Notes under the pieces: model-generated
Told to the model about the DNA's origin: nothing
Database searches by the model: none
What the model saw: only the letters and a program-made list of their open reading frames with translations
Part shown: piece after piece, positions 1 through 7,771 of the stretch
Layout: every line of letters starts with the position of its first letter
Position numbering within the stretch: the first letter of the stretch is position 1
Translations under genes and position numbers: made by a program
Source of the DNA: Bacteroidota bacterium
Lineage (GTDB): Bacteria > Bacteroidota > Bacteroidia > Flavobacteriales > Weeksellaceae
Assembly (NCBI GenBank): GCA_023423715.1
Contig: JAFAFC010000010.1
Coordinates: 23,068 to 87,067 of the forward strand
Length of the DNA stretch: 64,000 nucleotides
Direction: 5' to 3'

Positions 1-2075
1 TTTAACTCTTTAGTTGGTCTTAAGACTGATGATTTCAAATCGCTGATGTATAATTGAGCAACTTCGGCACCTGCTTTTTTACCTGTATTTTTCACGGTAA
101 CTCGGAAGGTGATTTGGTCGTTCTGCGTCATCTTTGATTTGTCAGCAATCGCTTTCCCGAATTCAAAACTTGTGTAGCTTAATCCATGACCAAATGCAAA
201 CTGAGGTTTGATGTTTTTGGTGTCATGCCATCTATAACCCACCAAAATTCCTTCGTTGTATGTAATATTGATGATGTTCTTTTGATCTTTTCCTTTTCCA
301 GCCGCCAATTCTGCTTTGTTTCCAGGATATTCACCCATCGCGTGGGCAGCGTTATCCGAAAGCTTAACAGGGAAAGTAAATGGTAATTTTCCTGAAGGGT
401 TAGCATCACCTGCCAAAATGGAAGCTAATGAATGTCCCGCTTCAGAACCTAAATACCATCCTTGAACAACCGCAGGAACCTCTTTTACCCAAGGCATCGT
501 CACAGCATTTCCGGTGATTAGTACAACTGCTAGGTTTTTGTTTGCTTTAGCTAATTCTGCAATTAACTTATCTTGTGCATATGGAAGATCCATGCTTTTT
601 CTATCGTTTCCTTCACTGTCTTGGAAGTCGGCTTTATTCAAACCTCCAACGAATACAACGAAATCTGCATTTTTCGCAACATCAACTGCTTCACGAATTA
701 ACTCAGCTTCCGAACGGCTGTCTTTTAGATCTTGTCCGGATTTAACACCATTGTATTCTCCACCAACGTCTCCAACGTAACCTCTCGCAAAGACAACTTC
801 GGTTTGTTTCCCGAAACGATCTTTGATTCCGTCTAGTGGTAATGTTTCGTATTTTACTTTTAATGAAGAAGAACCTCCACCAACAGTCATCATTTTAATA
901 GCATTTTCACCAATTACGGCGATTTTTTTGGTTTTAGAAAGATCGATTGGTAATACATTTTTATCGTTTTTCAAAAGAACAATTCCTTCTTCACCGATAT
1001 GTTTTGCAACCGCTTTGTGCTCTTCCGAAGCGATGTTTCCGAAAGGCTTATTTCGATTCATCGTCGTGTTGTAAGCCAAACGCATAATTCGTCTTACTTT
1101 ATCGTCCAATTCCTTAGTTCCCACTTTTCCTTCTTTGATTAATTTCAAATACGGATGTGCGAGATAGTAATTGTCGTATGCGTTACTTGTTCCTTCAGAA
1201 AGACCGTTCGTCCAACTTCCGAACTCCATATCCAATCCATTGGTAATCGCTTGTTCAGTATCGTTTGCTGCTCCCCAATCGGAAACAACAACACCTTTAT
1301 ATTTCCATTCTCCTTTCAGAATGTCGTTAATCAGGTATTTATTGTGGCTGGCAATTTGTCCTTTGTAGTAATCGTAAGCACCCATAATCGTCCACGAATC
1401 GCCTTCTGTCACTGCCGCTTTGAAAGGCGGAAGATAGATTTCGTACAAAGCACGATCATCAACAGTAACATTACTTGTATGACGGAACATTTCCTGGTTG
1501 TTCATCGCAAAATGCTTTACACTGGTTGCAACTCCGTTAGACTGTACTCCTTTGATGTATGGCACGACCATCTTAGAAGACAAATACGGATCTTCGCCCA
1601 TATATTCGAAGTTTCTACCGTTTAGTGGTGTTCTGTAAATATTAACACCTGGACCTAGAAGAATGTCTTTTTTACGATAACGAGCTTCTTCTCCAAGAGC
1701 TTTTCCGTAGTTCCAAGACATTGTTTTATTCCACGTGGCAGCAAGAGCTGTTAAGGCAGGGTAGGCGATGATGGAGTCGTTTGTCCAGCCTGCTTGATCC
1801 CATTCATCCCACATTACTTCCGGGCGAACTCCGTGAGGTCCGTCGGTAGCCCAAAATTCAGGAATTCCTAATCTAGGAACACCATGTGATGAGAATTTGG
1901 ATTGCGCATGTGTTAATCCTATTTTTTCTTCCAAAGTCATACGAGACAAGGCGTCTTCTATTCTTTGCTCTACAGGTTTCGTTTCATCTAAATAAATAGG
2001 AACTTTTGTCTGCTGGGCATAAACCGAGTAGGTTGCCACAGTAAGTAAAGAGGTCAGAATAATTTTCTTAAACAT
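1..2075 (-). CDS. bglX: GH3 beta-glucosidase (BglX-like), C-terminus beyond window
   Basis: This is a secreted or periplasmic glycoside hydrolase of family 3 that removes terminal beta-linked glucose (or a related sugar) from oligosaccharides. The reading frame is open from the ATG at 2075 to the window edge, giving about 691 residues. It starts with a signal peptide (MFKKIILTSLLTVATYSVYA). The GH3 N-terminal barrel follows, with TDGPHGVRPE and the nucleophile motif VVSDWGA (Asp266), then the alpha/beta sandwich domain and the start of a fibronectin III-like domain (AQLYISDLKSSVLRP). BglX proteins are about 760-770 residues long, so roughly 70-80 residues are missing past position 1. It lies beside a beta-mannosidase and upstream of a hexosaminidase, which suggests host or plant glycan use. 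Substrate specificity cannot be read from the sequence. Confidence 0.9.
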   Translation of the reverse strand, partial: MFKKIILTSLLTVATYSVYAQQTKVPIYLDETKPVEQRIEDALSRMTLEEKIGLTHAQSKFSSHGVPRLGIPEFWATDGPHGVRPEVMWDEWDQAGWTNDSIIAYPALTALAATWNKTMSWNYGKALGEEARYRKKDILLGPGVNIYRTPLNGRNFEYMGEDPYLSSKMVVPYIKGVQSNGVATSVKHFAMNNQEMFRHTSNVTVDDRALYEIYLPPFKAAVTEGDSWTIMGAYDYYKGQIASHNKYLINDILKGEWKYKGVVVSDWGAANDTEQAITNGLDMEFGSWTNGLSEGTSNAYDNYYLAHPYLKLIKEGKVGTKELDDKVRRIMRLAYNTTMNRNKPFGNIASEEHKAVAKHIGEEGIVLLKNDKNVLPIDLSKTKKIAVIGENAIKMMTVGGGSSSLKVKYETLPLDGIKDRFGKQTEVVFARGYVGDVGGEYNGVKSGQDLKDSRSEAELIREAVDVAKNADFVVFVGGLNKADFQDSEGNDRKSMDLPYAQDKLIAELAKANKNLAVVLITGNAVTMPWVKEVPAVVQGWYLGSEAGHSLASILAGDANPSGKLPFTFPVKLSDNAAHAMGEYPGNKAELAAGKGKDQKNIINITYNEGILVGYRWHDTKNIKPQFAFGHGLSYTSFEFGKAIADKSKMTQNDQITFRVTVKNTGKKAGAEVAQLYISDLKSSVLRPTKEL

Positions 2076-2126
2076 ATCCGAGTTTTTTTCATTAATCGGG
2101 TTAAAGATAATAAAAAAAATCAAATG

Positions 2127-2139
2127 TCTCAATTTGAGA
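2127..2139. promoter_or_regulatory. 13-bp palindrome upstream of the GH3 gene
   Basis: TCTCAA-T-TTGAGA is a perfect inverted repeat about 52 bp upstream of the GH3 start codon, in the 127-bp gap between the GH3 and beta-mannosidase genes. A TTTG lies next to it on the minus strand, but no good TAnnTTTG follows. It could be an operator for a sugar regulator. This is a weak call. Confidence 0.25.
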
Positions 2140-2202
2140 TAATAAAAATTTTAAAATGTGAAATTTAGACTAAACTAGGGCTGAAAAGGCGATTGTAATG
2201 CT

Positions 2203-4677
2203 TTACTTTTTGAGAATATAATCGTTAAGTGTTCTAATTTTAAATTCCGAGATAGGCTCTTGAGCCGTGATTATTTTTGCTTTTCCTGGAATTAATGTGA
2301 AGAAATTGTCATCAAAATTGGTCATTTTGTTGGTTTCAACATACACATCTTTTGCAACAACATCCGAAGTTAGTTTCAGTGTTTTTGCATCGATACGCTC
2401 GACTTTTACTTGAGCTTTTTCAAGCTTTAAATCCTTCGGTTTCGCTGGAAAATAATCGAAATAGTATGTTTCTTTATTAGATGTTTCGATATGAACGGAA
2501 ATCAACATATTCGAAGGATCGAAATTCGGAATTTCATTTCTCGCAATCGTTTCTAAAGTGAAAACTTCTAACGCATACGTTTCGCGAACATGTCGTTTTG
2601 CATATATCGTTTTGCCTTTTAAATCATGAATTTGAATATCACATTTTATCAATTGATCTTTATTCAAATCGTTGTTTATTTGGATGTTAATTCCGTTTTT
2701 ATCCACTTTAAATTTCGCAAAAATATCTTGAAAAAGTCGCTTTGCGGAATAATGCGACGCTTTTCGGTTGTTGTAGAAATCAATGCTGCTCCATGAAGTA
2801 ACCGGCCAAACATCGTTCAGTTGCCAATACAACGTTCCCATATTAAATGGTTTCTTTCCGCGATGCGCTTGAACAGCAATTTCTAATCCGCGGGCTTGTA
2901 AAAGTTGCGAGATATAGGCATAATCTTCGAATTGATTGGGTACAGGATAATCCCGCTCCATATATTCCCGAATCGTTTCGTAACCTGTTTTATGTTTTTG
3001 ATGGTTTTTAATTCCTGGATCACCCCATTGAAGATTGGAAGAAATTTGCGCTAAAGTCTTTATTGGAGGCATTCCTTGAAAGCCGTATTCACTTACAAAA
3101 CGCCCTGTTTTTTCTTCATATTTTTCGAAAGGCTCTTTGCCCCACCAAACGCCCCAATAATGAACATCGCCTTCTTGGTAGGATTTTTCTCGTCCCCAAC
3201 CATTTTTGGGTGAACTTTGCCAGTACAACGGTTTTTCTGGATAAACTTCAGCTAGAGTCTCTGGAATTAATTCACGGAATGTTTTCACATAGTCATTCCA
3301 AATTTTTGTCGAATCTTGCTTCGAATAATTGAATTGTTTTTGCCAACCCCAATTATGCCAGCCTTCGTCATTCTCATTATTACCGCACCAAATGGCCAAA
3401 CTCGCATGGTTCTGCAAACGTTTTGCATTATCAATAACTTCATGTTTTACATTATCCAAAAAAGCGTCGTCGCCAGGATACATGGTGCATGCAAATGCAA
3501 AATCCTGCCAAACCAAAATTCCATTTTCATCACAAAGATTGTAGAATTCATCGTCTTCGTAAATTCCGCCTCCCCAAACACGAAGCATATTCATATTCGC
3601 AAAAACCGCTTCATCAATTAATTTTTGATAGTCTTTTTTCGTCACATTCGGTAAAAAACTGTGCAACGGAATCGTATTCGCCCCTTTTATATAGACAGGA
3701 ACGCCGTTGAGTTCAAAATAGAAGCCAACGCCTTTGTCGTCCGGTTTTTCAATAAGTTTGATATCTCGAATTCCGATTTTCAACTTTCGCTCATCCAAAA
3801 GCTGCTTGTCTTTTTTCAACTGAATGGAATACGAATACAGATGAGGTTCGCCCAAACCTTTAGACCACCAAAGTTTCGGGTTTATAATTTCGATAGGGAT
3901 AGAAATGGTTTGAAGTCCCTTTTTTAAAGGAATATTCTTTTTGGTTTCATTTATTTGAAGCGTATAATTGCCTTCTTTTTCAACTTGAATTTGAGTTTTG
4001 AAGGTAAGTTGCGCTGTATTTTTTTCAATTTTTTGCGAATGTCCGATTGATTCTATTTGCGCATTTTTGATGAACTCTAATCGTACAGGTTTCCAAATTC
4101 CTGCAGTAACAAATCGCGGTCCCCAATCCCAACCAAATTGATATTGGGCTTTTCTCACAAATACGCGTTCGCCTTCGGGAAGTTCGTACGGAAGTTTTTT
4201 TGCGGCTTCTTTTCCTTTTTTTACTGCAGATTCAAATCGAATTTCCAACGAATTATTTCCTTCTTTTAGCAAGGATTTGATTTCCTTTTGCCACGTTCTG
4301 AACATATTATTTGCGGAGATGATTTTTTGTCCGTTCAAATAAACATCAGCATACGTATCCAAACCTTCGAATACAAGCTTGATGGCATCGTTTTGGAAAT
4401 CTAGTTTTGAAATTCGAAAAGATGTTTTATAAATCCAGTTTTCATTTTCAATCCATTGAATTTTTTGCTCCTTATCCGAATAATACGGATCTGGAATTTG
4501 CTTGTTTTTAAATAAATCTGTGTGAACCGTTCCAGGAACCGAAGCGGGAAGAATTTTTGCTTTTCCTTCTTGCTGAAAAGTCCATTTTTCAAGTCCTAAA
4601 TTTTTTGTTTTTACTTGGCTAAAGAAAAACAACGAGCAAAATAGGGTGATTAGCGAAAGGAAAAGCTTTAGCTTCAT
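2203..4677 (-). CDS. GH2 beta-mannosidase, exported
   Basis: This 824-residue exported enzyme should hydrolyse terminal beta-mannose, for example the Man-beta-1,4-GlcNAc bond in N-glycan cores or mannan fragments. A signal peptide (MKLKLFLSLITLFCSLFFFS) is followed by the GH2 sugar-binding jelly roll, an immunoglobulin-like domain and the TIM barrel. The barrel carries the acid/base motif WCGNNEND (Glu435) and the nucleophile motif VSEYGFQG (Glu530). Both motifs and the length (family about 800-870) fit beta-mannosidase better than beta-galactosidase or glucuronidase. Its ATG overlaps the cutC stop by 4 bp, so it is translated from the same message as the cutC-family gene and the glycosylasparaginase upstream. 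Confidence 0.92.
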   Translation of the reverse strand: MKLKLFLSLITLFCSLFFFSQVKTKNLGLEKWTFQQEGKAKILPASVPGTVHTDLFKNKQIPDPYYSDKEQKIQWIENENWIYKTSFRISKLDFQNDAIKLVFEGLDTYADVYLNGQKIISANNMFRTWQKEIKSLLKEGNNSLEIRFESAVKKGKEAAKKLPYELPEGERVFVRKAQYQFGWDWGPRFVTAGIWKPVRLEFIKNAQIESIGHSQKIEKNTAQLTFKTQIQVEKEGNYTLQINETKKNIPLKKGLQTISIPIEIINPKLWWSKGLGEPHLYSYSIQLKKDKQLLDERKLKIGIRDIKLIEKPDDKGVGFYFELNGVPVYIKGANTIPLHSFLPNVTKKDYQKLIDEAVFANMNMLRVWGGGIYEDDEFYNLCDENGILVWQDFAFACTMYPGDDAFLDNVKHEVIDNAKRLQNHASLAIWCGNNENDEGWHNWGWQKQFNYSKQDSTKIWNDYVKTFRELIPETLAEVYPEKPLYWQSSPKNGWGREKSYQEGDVHYWGVWWGKEPFEKYEEKTGRFVSEYGFQGMPPIKTLAQISSNLQWGDPGIKNHQKHKTGYETIREYMERDYPVPNQFEDYAYISQLLQARGLEIAVQAHRGKKPFNMGTLYWQLNDVWPVTSWSSIDFYNNRKASHYSAKRLFQDIFAKFKVDKNGINIQINNDLNKDQLIKCDIQIHDLKGKTIYAKRHVRETYALEVFTLETIARNEIPNFDPSNMLISVHIETSNKETYYFDYFPAKPKDLKLEKAQVKVERIDAKTLKLTSDVVAKDVYVETNKMTNFDDNFFTLIPGKAKIITAQEPISEFKIRTLNDYILKK

Positions 4678-5339
4678 TCTTCAATCGATTTTTTAAGATT
4701 TTTAATTTCGGCAACGTTTGTGAAACTTTCATACGGTAAAATAGCGGAAGAATGGTAACGTCCTCCTTTGGTAACGTCCATTAATTCTAGAATATTTGAC
4801 GAACGTACACCGCCACCAATTAAGATTTTTATTTTGTCATCAAAGTCTGAAATCAGTTTTGCCAAGGTTTCTTTTCCTTCAATCGCCGAATTTTTTCCAC
4901 CAGAAGTAAGAACTTCTTTAAATCCAATTTTGATTAAGGTTTTAGTCGCCTCGAAAATTTCTGGTGTACGATCGATAGCGCGATGGAAAACACAAGTTGT
5001 GTCTCCAGCCAAATCCACTAAAATTTGATTCTTTTCTTGATCGATAAACTGATGATGCGTTAAAATTCCGAACACAAAACCATCTGCTCCCGCATTTTTA
5101 AATTCGAGAATATCGTTTTGCATCTGAATGAATTCGGCATCGTTGTAGAAAAATGGTCCACCACTTGGCCGAATCATCACATGAATCGGTTTGTCGTACT
5201 TACCGCGTAAATATCTAAATTCCTCAATGCTGGGCGTTGTTCCACCAGCGGAAACATCGGCACAAAACTCAATACGATCAGCAACGGATTGCAGCGCTAG
5301 TTCGGCAGAAGTTATTTCAAAACAGGCTATTTCTAACAT
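4674..5339 (-). CDS. cutC: CutC-family TIM-barrel protein
   Basis: This 221-residue cytoplasmic protein belongs to the CutC family, traditionally named for copper homeostasis. Family motifs are visible: RIEFCADVSAGGTTPS near residues 22-37, HVMIRPSGGPF, HRAIDRT and the C-terminal glycine-rich ILIGGGVRSSNI loop. The fold is a phosphate-binding-like TIM barrel. No signal peptide is present. The gene sits exactly between two exported glycan enzymes: its ATG abuts the stop of the glycosylasparaginase, and its stop overlaps the start of the beta-mannosidase. That context does not suggest copper and hints at a role in handling a sugar or sugar-phosphate product, which is inference only. Confidence 0.88.
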   Translation of the reverse strand: MLEIACFEITSAELALQSVADRIEFCADVSAGGTTPSIEEFRYLRGKYDKPIHVMIRPSGGPFFYNDAEFIQMQNDILEFKNAGADGFVFGILTHHQFIDQEKNQILVDLAGDTTCVFHRAIDRTPEIFEATKTLIKIGFKEVLTSGGKNSAIEGKETLAKLISDFDDKIKILIGGGVRSSNILELMDVTKGGRYHSSAILPYESFTNVAEIKNLKKSIEE

Positions 5340-6341
5340 TTAAATTAAGTTTTTAGAAGGGAATAATTGGTTTGCTTTTTTGTCATGGACTGCATAATTA
5401 AAGCCCTTTTGTAGGCAAAAAGCACCATGTTCTCCTTGTTTATTCAAAGCAATAAATCCGATTTGAATATCCTTCGGATCCTTACCTCTTTGAATGATAA
5501 ATTTATGAATTCTTCGGACAGCTTCCTCACAAGCGGCTTGCGGATTTTTCCCTTGACGCATTAATTCAACCACCAAATGGGTTCCACACGTTCGGATTAC
5601 TTCTTCACCATGACCGGTTGCGGTCGCGGCGCCAACTTCATTATCGACGTACAAACCCGCTCCAATAATGGGTGAATCGCCAACGCGGCCATGCATTTTG
5701 AACGCCATGCCGCTCGTTGTACAAGCGCCTGAAAGGTTTCCTTTTTCATCAATAGCAATCATCCCAATCGTATCGTGATTTTCAATATTTACAATGGGTT
5801 TATATTCGGAAGTTTTCAACCATTCTTTCCATTCCTTTTCCGATTCTGCAGTGAGTAAATTTTCTTTTTTGAAACCTTGCGAAATGGCAAATTCATACGC
5901 ACCATCACCTACAAGCATTACATGCGGTGTCTTTTCCATGACCGCACGAGCTACCGAAATTGGATTTTTAATATGCTCCAATGCTGCAACAGAGCCAATA
6001 TTCGCATTTTCATCCATTATACAAGCGTCCAAAGTTACTTTTCCGTCGCGATCTGGGCGACCGCCGTAACCAACACTTCGTTCTGTTGGATCGTTTTCTG
6101 TAAGCATGACACCTTTTTCAACAGCATCTAAAGCTCGTCCACCTTTTTTCAACACTTTCCAAGCTTCTTTGTTGGCTTCCAAACCAAAATCCCAGGTAGA
6201 AAGAACCACTGGTTTTCTCAGGGTTTTGGGTTTTGTTAATTTTCCAAAGCTAGAATTCGCAAAAAGCTCCAATGGATTTAGAACTATTGCTGATGATAAT
6301 AATGCCGTATGTTTAATGAATTTGCGTCGGTTTGAACTCAT
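5340..6341 (-). CDS. N4-(beta-N-acetylglucosaminyl)-L-asparaginase (glycosylasparaginase)
   Basis: This 333-residue Ntn hydrolase cleaves the GlcNAc-Asn linkage of N-glycoproteins and is the last enzyme of N-glycan removal from asparagine. The autoprocessing and catalytic motif HDTIGM is present, with Thr191 as the expected new N-terminal nucleophile after self-cleavage. The motifs GYGGRPDRDG, MHGRVGDSPIIGAG and ATATGHGEE also match the family. The N-terminus has a twin-arginine-like signal (NRRKFIKHTALLSSA), so export by Tat is likely. It is the first gene of a three-gene operon; its TAA is immediately followed by the ATG of the cutC-family gene. The related Elizabethkingia enzyme is well studied. 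A plain isoaspartyl peptidase/asparaginase is the alternative, but HDTIGM favours glycosylasparaginase. Confidence 0.9.
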   Translation of the reverse strand: MSSNRRKFIKHTALLSSAIVLNPLELFANSSFGKLTKPKTLRKPVVLSTWDFGLEANKEAWKVLKKGGRALDAVEKGVMLTENDPTERSVGYGGRPDRDGKVTLDACIMDENANIGSVAALEHIKNPISVARAVMEKTPHVMLVGDGAYEFAISQGFKKENLLTAESEKEWKEWLKTSEYKPIVNIENHDTIGMIAIDEKGNLSGACTTSGMAFKMHGRVGDSPIIGAGLYVDNEVGAATATGHGEEVIRTCGTHLVVELMRQGKNPQAACEEAVRRIHKFIIQRGKDPKDIQIGFIALNKQGEHGAFCLQKGFNYAVHDKKANQLFPSKNLI

Positions 6342-6367
6342 GGTGTCATTTTAAATGTAAGCTAAAA

Positions 6368-6398
6368 CAAATATCAATATAATGTCTGATTATGCAAA
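6368..6398 (-). promoter_or_regulatory. candidate promoter of the glycosylasparaginase operon
   Basis: On the minus strand TTTG (6398-6395) is followed after 19 nt by GATATTTG (6375-6368), one mismatch from the Bacteroidota TAnnTTTG element. It leaves a 5' UTR of about 20-26 nt before the ATG at 6341. Confidence 0.45.
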
Positions 6399-6482
6399 AT
6401 ATATTCAACAAATCATATAACTAATTGTATCAAATCAATTGTTTTTTTTTGTTAAATTCAAATTTCGAAAACTAAATTTTTG

Positions 6483-7178
6483 ATGATGAATATCAAAACT
6501 ATCCTATTCTCCGTGTTTATTGTTCTTGCTACTTTTCAAATTTCTTGTAAAAAAGAGGAACAAAAGATTTTGGAAACGTCCACAATTAAAACGGATTCAA
6601 CGAAAATTAATGCTAACGCAGGTGACGTGATTTCATCACACGCGCCGAAAGTTTATGATTTTAAGTATCTGGAAATGGAAAATGTTTTAGTGAATGGTCA
6701 TAAAGTGTATTTAGATAAAAAGGAATTCGATGCCTTGTACAAAAACCAAATTGATTCTACCAAGACAGATATTTGGGAATGCGGAACTCCTTTTGAATGG
6801 TTGGATGAAAAATGGATGGCTCAAAAGTATGGGCCAAAATCGGAGTTGGGAGATCTTCCAAATTTTGACGGTAAGATAACAACGATATATGGAAAAAACA
6901 TCGAGTTTACGACCAATAATCACATGGTTTTGCTCAATAGTGGGAACGTGGAAAATAATTCATTTCATATTGTTTCGCACAACATAACGTTGGATAAAAA
7001 TACCAAGCTGAAGGATTTTAAAAAGCTTTTCCCGAAGGGAGATTATTATGTTTTAGAGGACTCGGATGAAATGCATGTTCGATTTTCAATTGGTAAAAAT
7101 GATGTGGAAGATGCTTTTCATTTAGTTTTTAAAAATGGAAAATTGGAATTGGTAACTTTATGGTGGCTTTTATGCTAA
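6483..7178 (+). CDS. hypothetical lipoprotein, 231 aa
   Basis: I do not recognise this family. The N-terminus (MMNIKTILFSVFIVLATFQ, then ISC) is a lipoprotein signal with a lipobox cysteine followed by KKEEQ, so an anchored periplasmic or surface lipoprotein is likely. The mature part has a predicted globular region with WECGTPFEWLDEKWM near the middle and ends in LWWLLC. A TTG at 6480 is in frame, but two ATGs (6483, 6486) follow at once, and the ATG at 6483 was chosen. It runs divergently from the glycosylasparaginase operon, and another lipoprotein gene follows 19 bp downstream, so the two probably form a pair. Confidence 0.7.
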   Translation: MMNIKTILFSVFIVLATFQISCKKEEQKILETSTIKTDSTKINANAGDVISSHAPKVYDFKYLEMENVLVNGHKVYLDKKEFDALYKNQIDSTKTDIWECGTPFEWLDEKWMAQKYGPKSELGDLPNFDGKITTIYGKNIEFTTNNHMVLLNSGNVENNSFHIVSHNITLDKNTKLKDFKKLFPKGDYYVLEDSDEMHVRFSIGKNDVEDAFHLVFKNGKLELVTLWWLLC

Positions 7179-7197
7179 AATTAGGTTGAAATTAAAG

Positions 7198-7758
7198 ATG
7201 AAATCAATAAAAAACACTAAAAAATTCCTTAAAAAAATAAGTTTTCCAATACTTGGATTGGCTTTACTAGCTTGTGAAGTGAAAGAAGGAAAACAGACGG
7301 AAGTGGAAAACGCCTCTGAGCTAAAAACACAAATTATTCATGAGATTGCAAAGACAATGTCAGCGAAAGACACGTTGTTTTTAGTGAATGAAAGGACAGT
7401 TGGAGTTTGCGGTAACGATGATCGGTATGATGGGGTAACGACTCCCGAAGAACGATTGGAAGAGCTTAAATACATTAAGGAAAATCCGTATTTCATCGAT
7501 CTTGCGACCGGTTTTGATGAACAGTATTCAATTAATGGAAAAACAATTTTTGTCGGTCACGGTTTTGATGATGAATTTACTTCTGCAACACATCATTTTT
7601 ACAACGATTCGTTAAAAATCAAGAAAAAGGTGAGAGACATTCATCCTTTAAAAGTTACAAAAGACAGCGTTGAAATCCTTATCCAAAATTATTCGGATAG
7701 TGAAGATTTTAAACAATTACTTTTTGTTAAACATAATTCTTATTGGGAAAAGCGTTAA
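7198..7758 (+). CDS. hypothetical lipoprotein, 186 aa
   Basis: I do not recognise this family. The ATG at 7198 gives a basic N-terminus (MKSIKNTKKFLKKIS), a hydrophobic stretch and the lipobox LALLAC, followed by an acidic mature chain. A TTG at 7186 in the same frame would add four residues and is less likely. The gene follows the preceding lipoprotein by 19 bp and faces the hexosaminidase gene with only 13 bp between stop codons and no visible terminator. The mature sequence contains RTVGVCGNDDRYDGVT, which matches nothing I can name. Confidence 0.65.
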   Translation: MKSIKNTKKFLKKISFPILGLALLACEVKEGKQTEVENASELKTQIIHEIAKTMSAKDTLFLVNERTVGVCGNDDRYDGVTTPEERLEELKYIKENPYFIDLATGFDEQYSINGKTIFVGHGFDDEFTSATHHFYNDSLKIKKKVRDIHPLKVTKDSVEILIQNYSDSEDFKQLLFVKHNSYWEKR

Positions 7759-7771
7759 GTTTTTTGATCTT

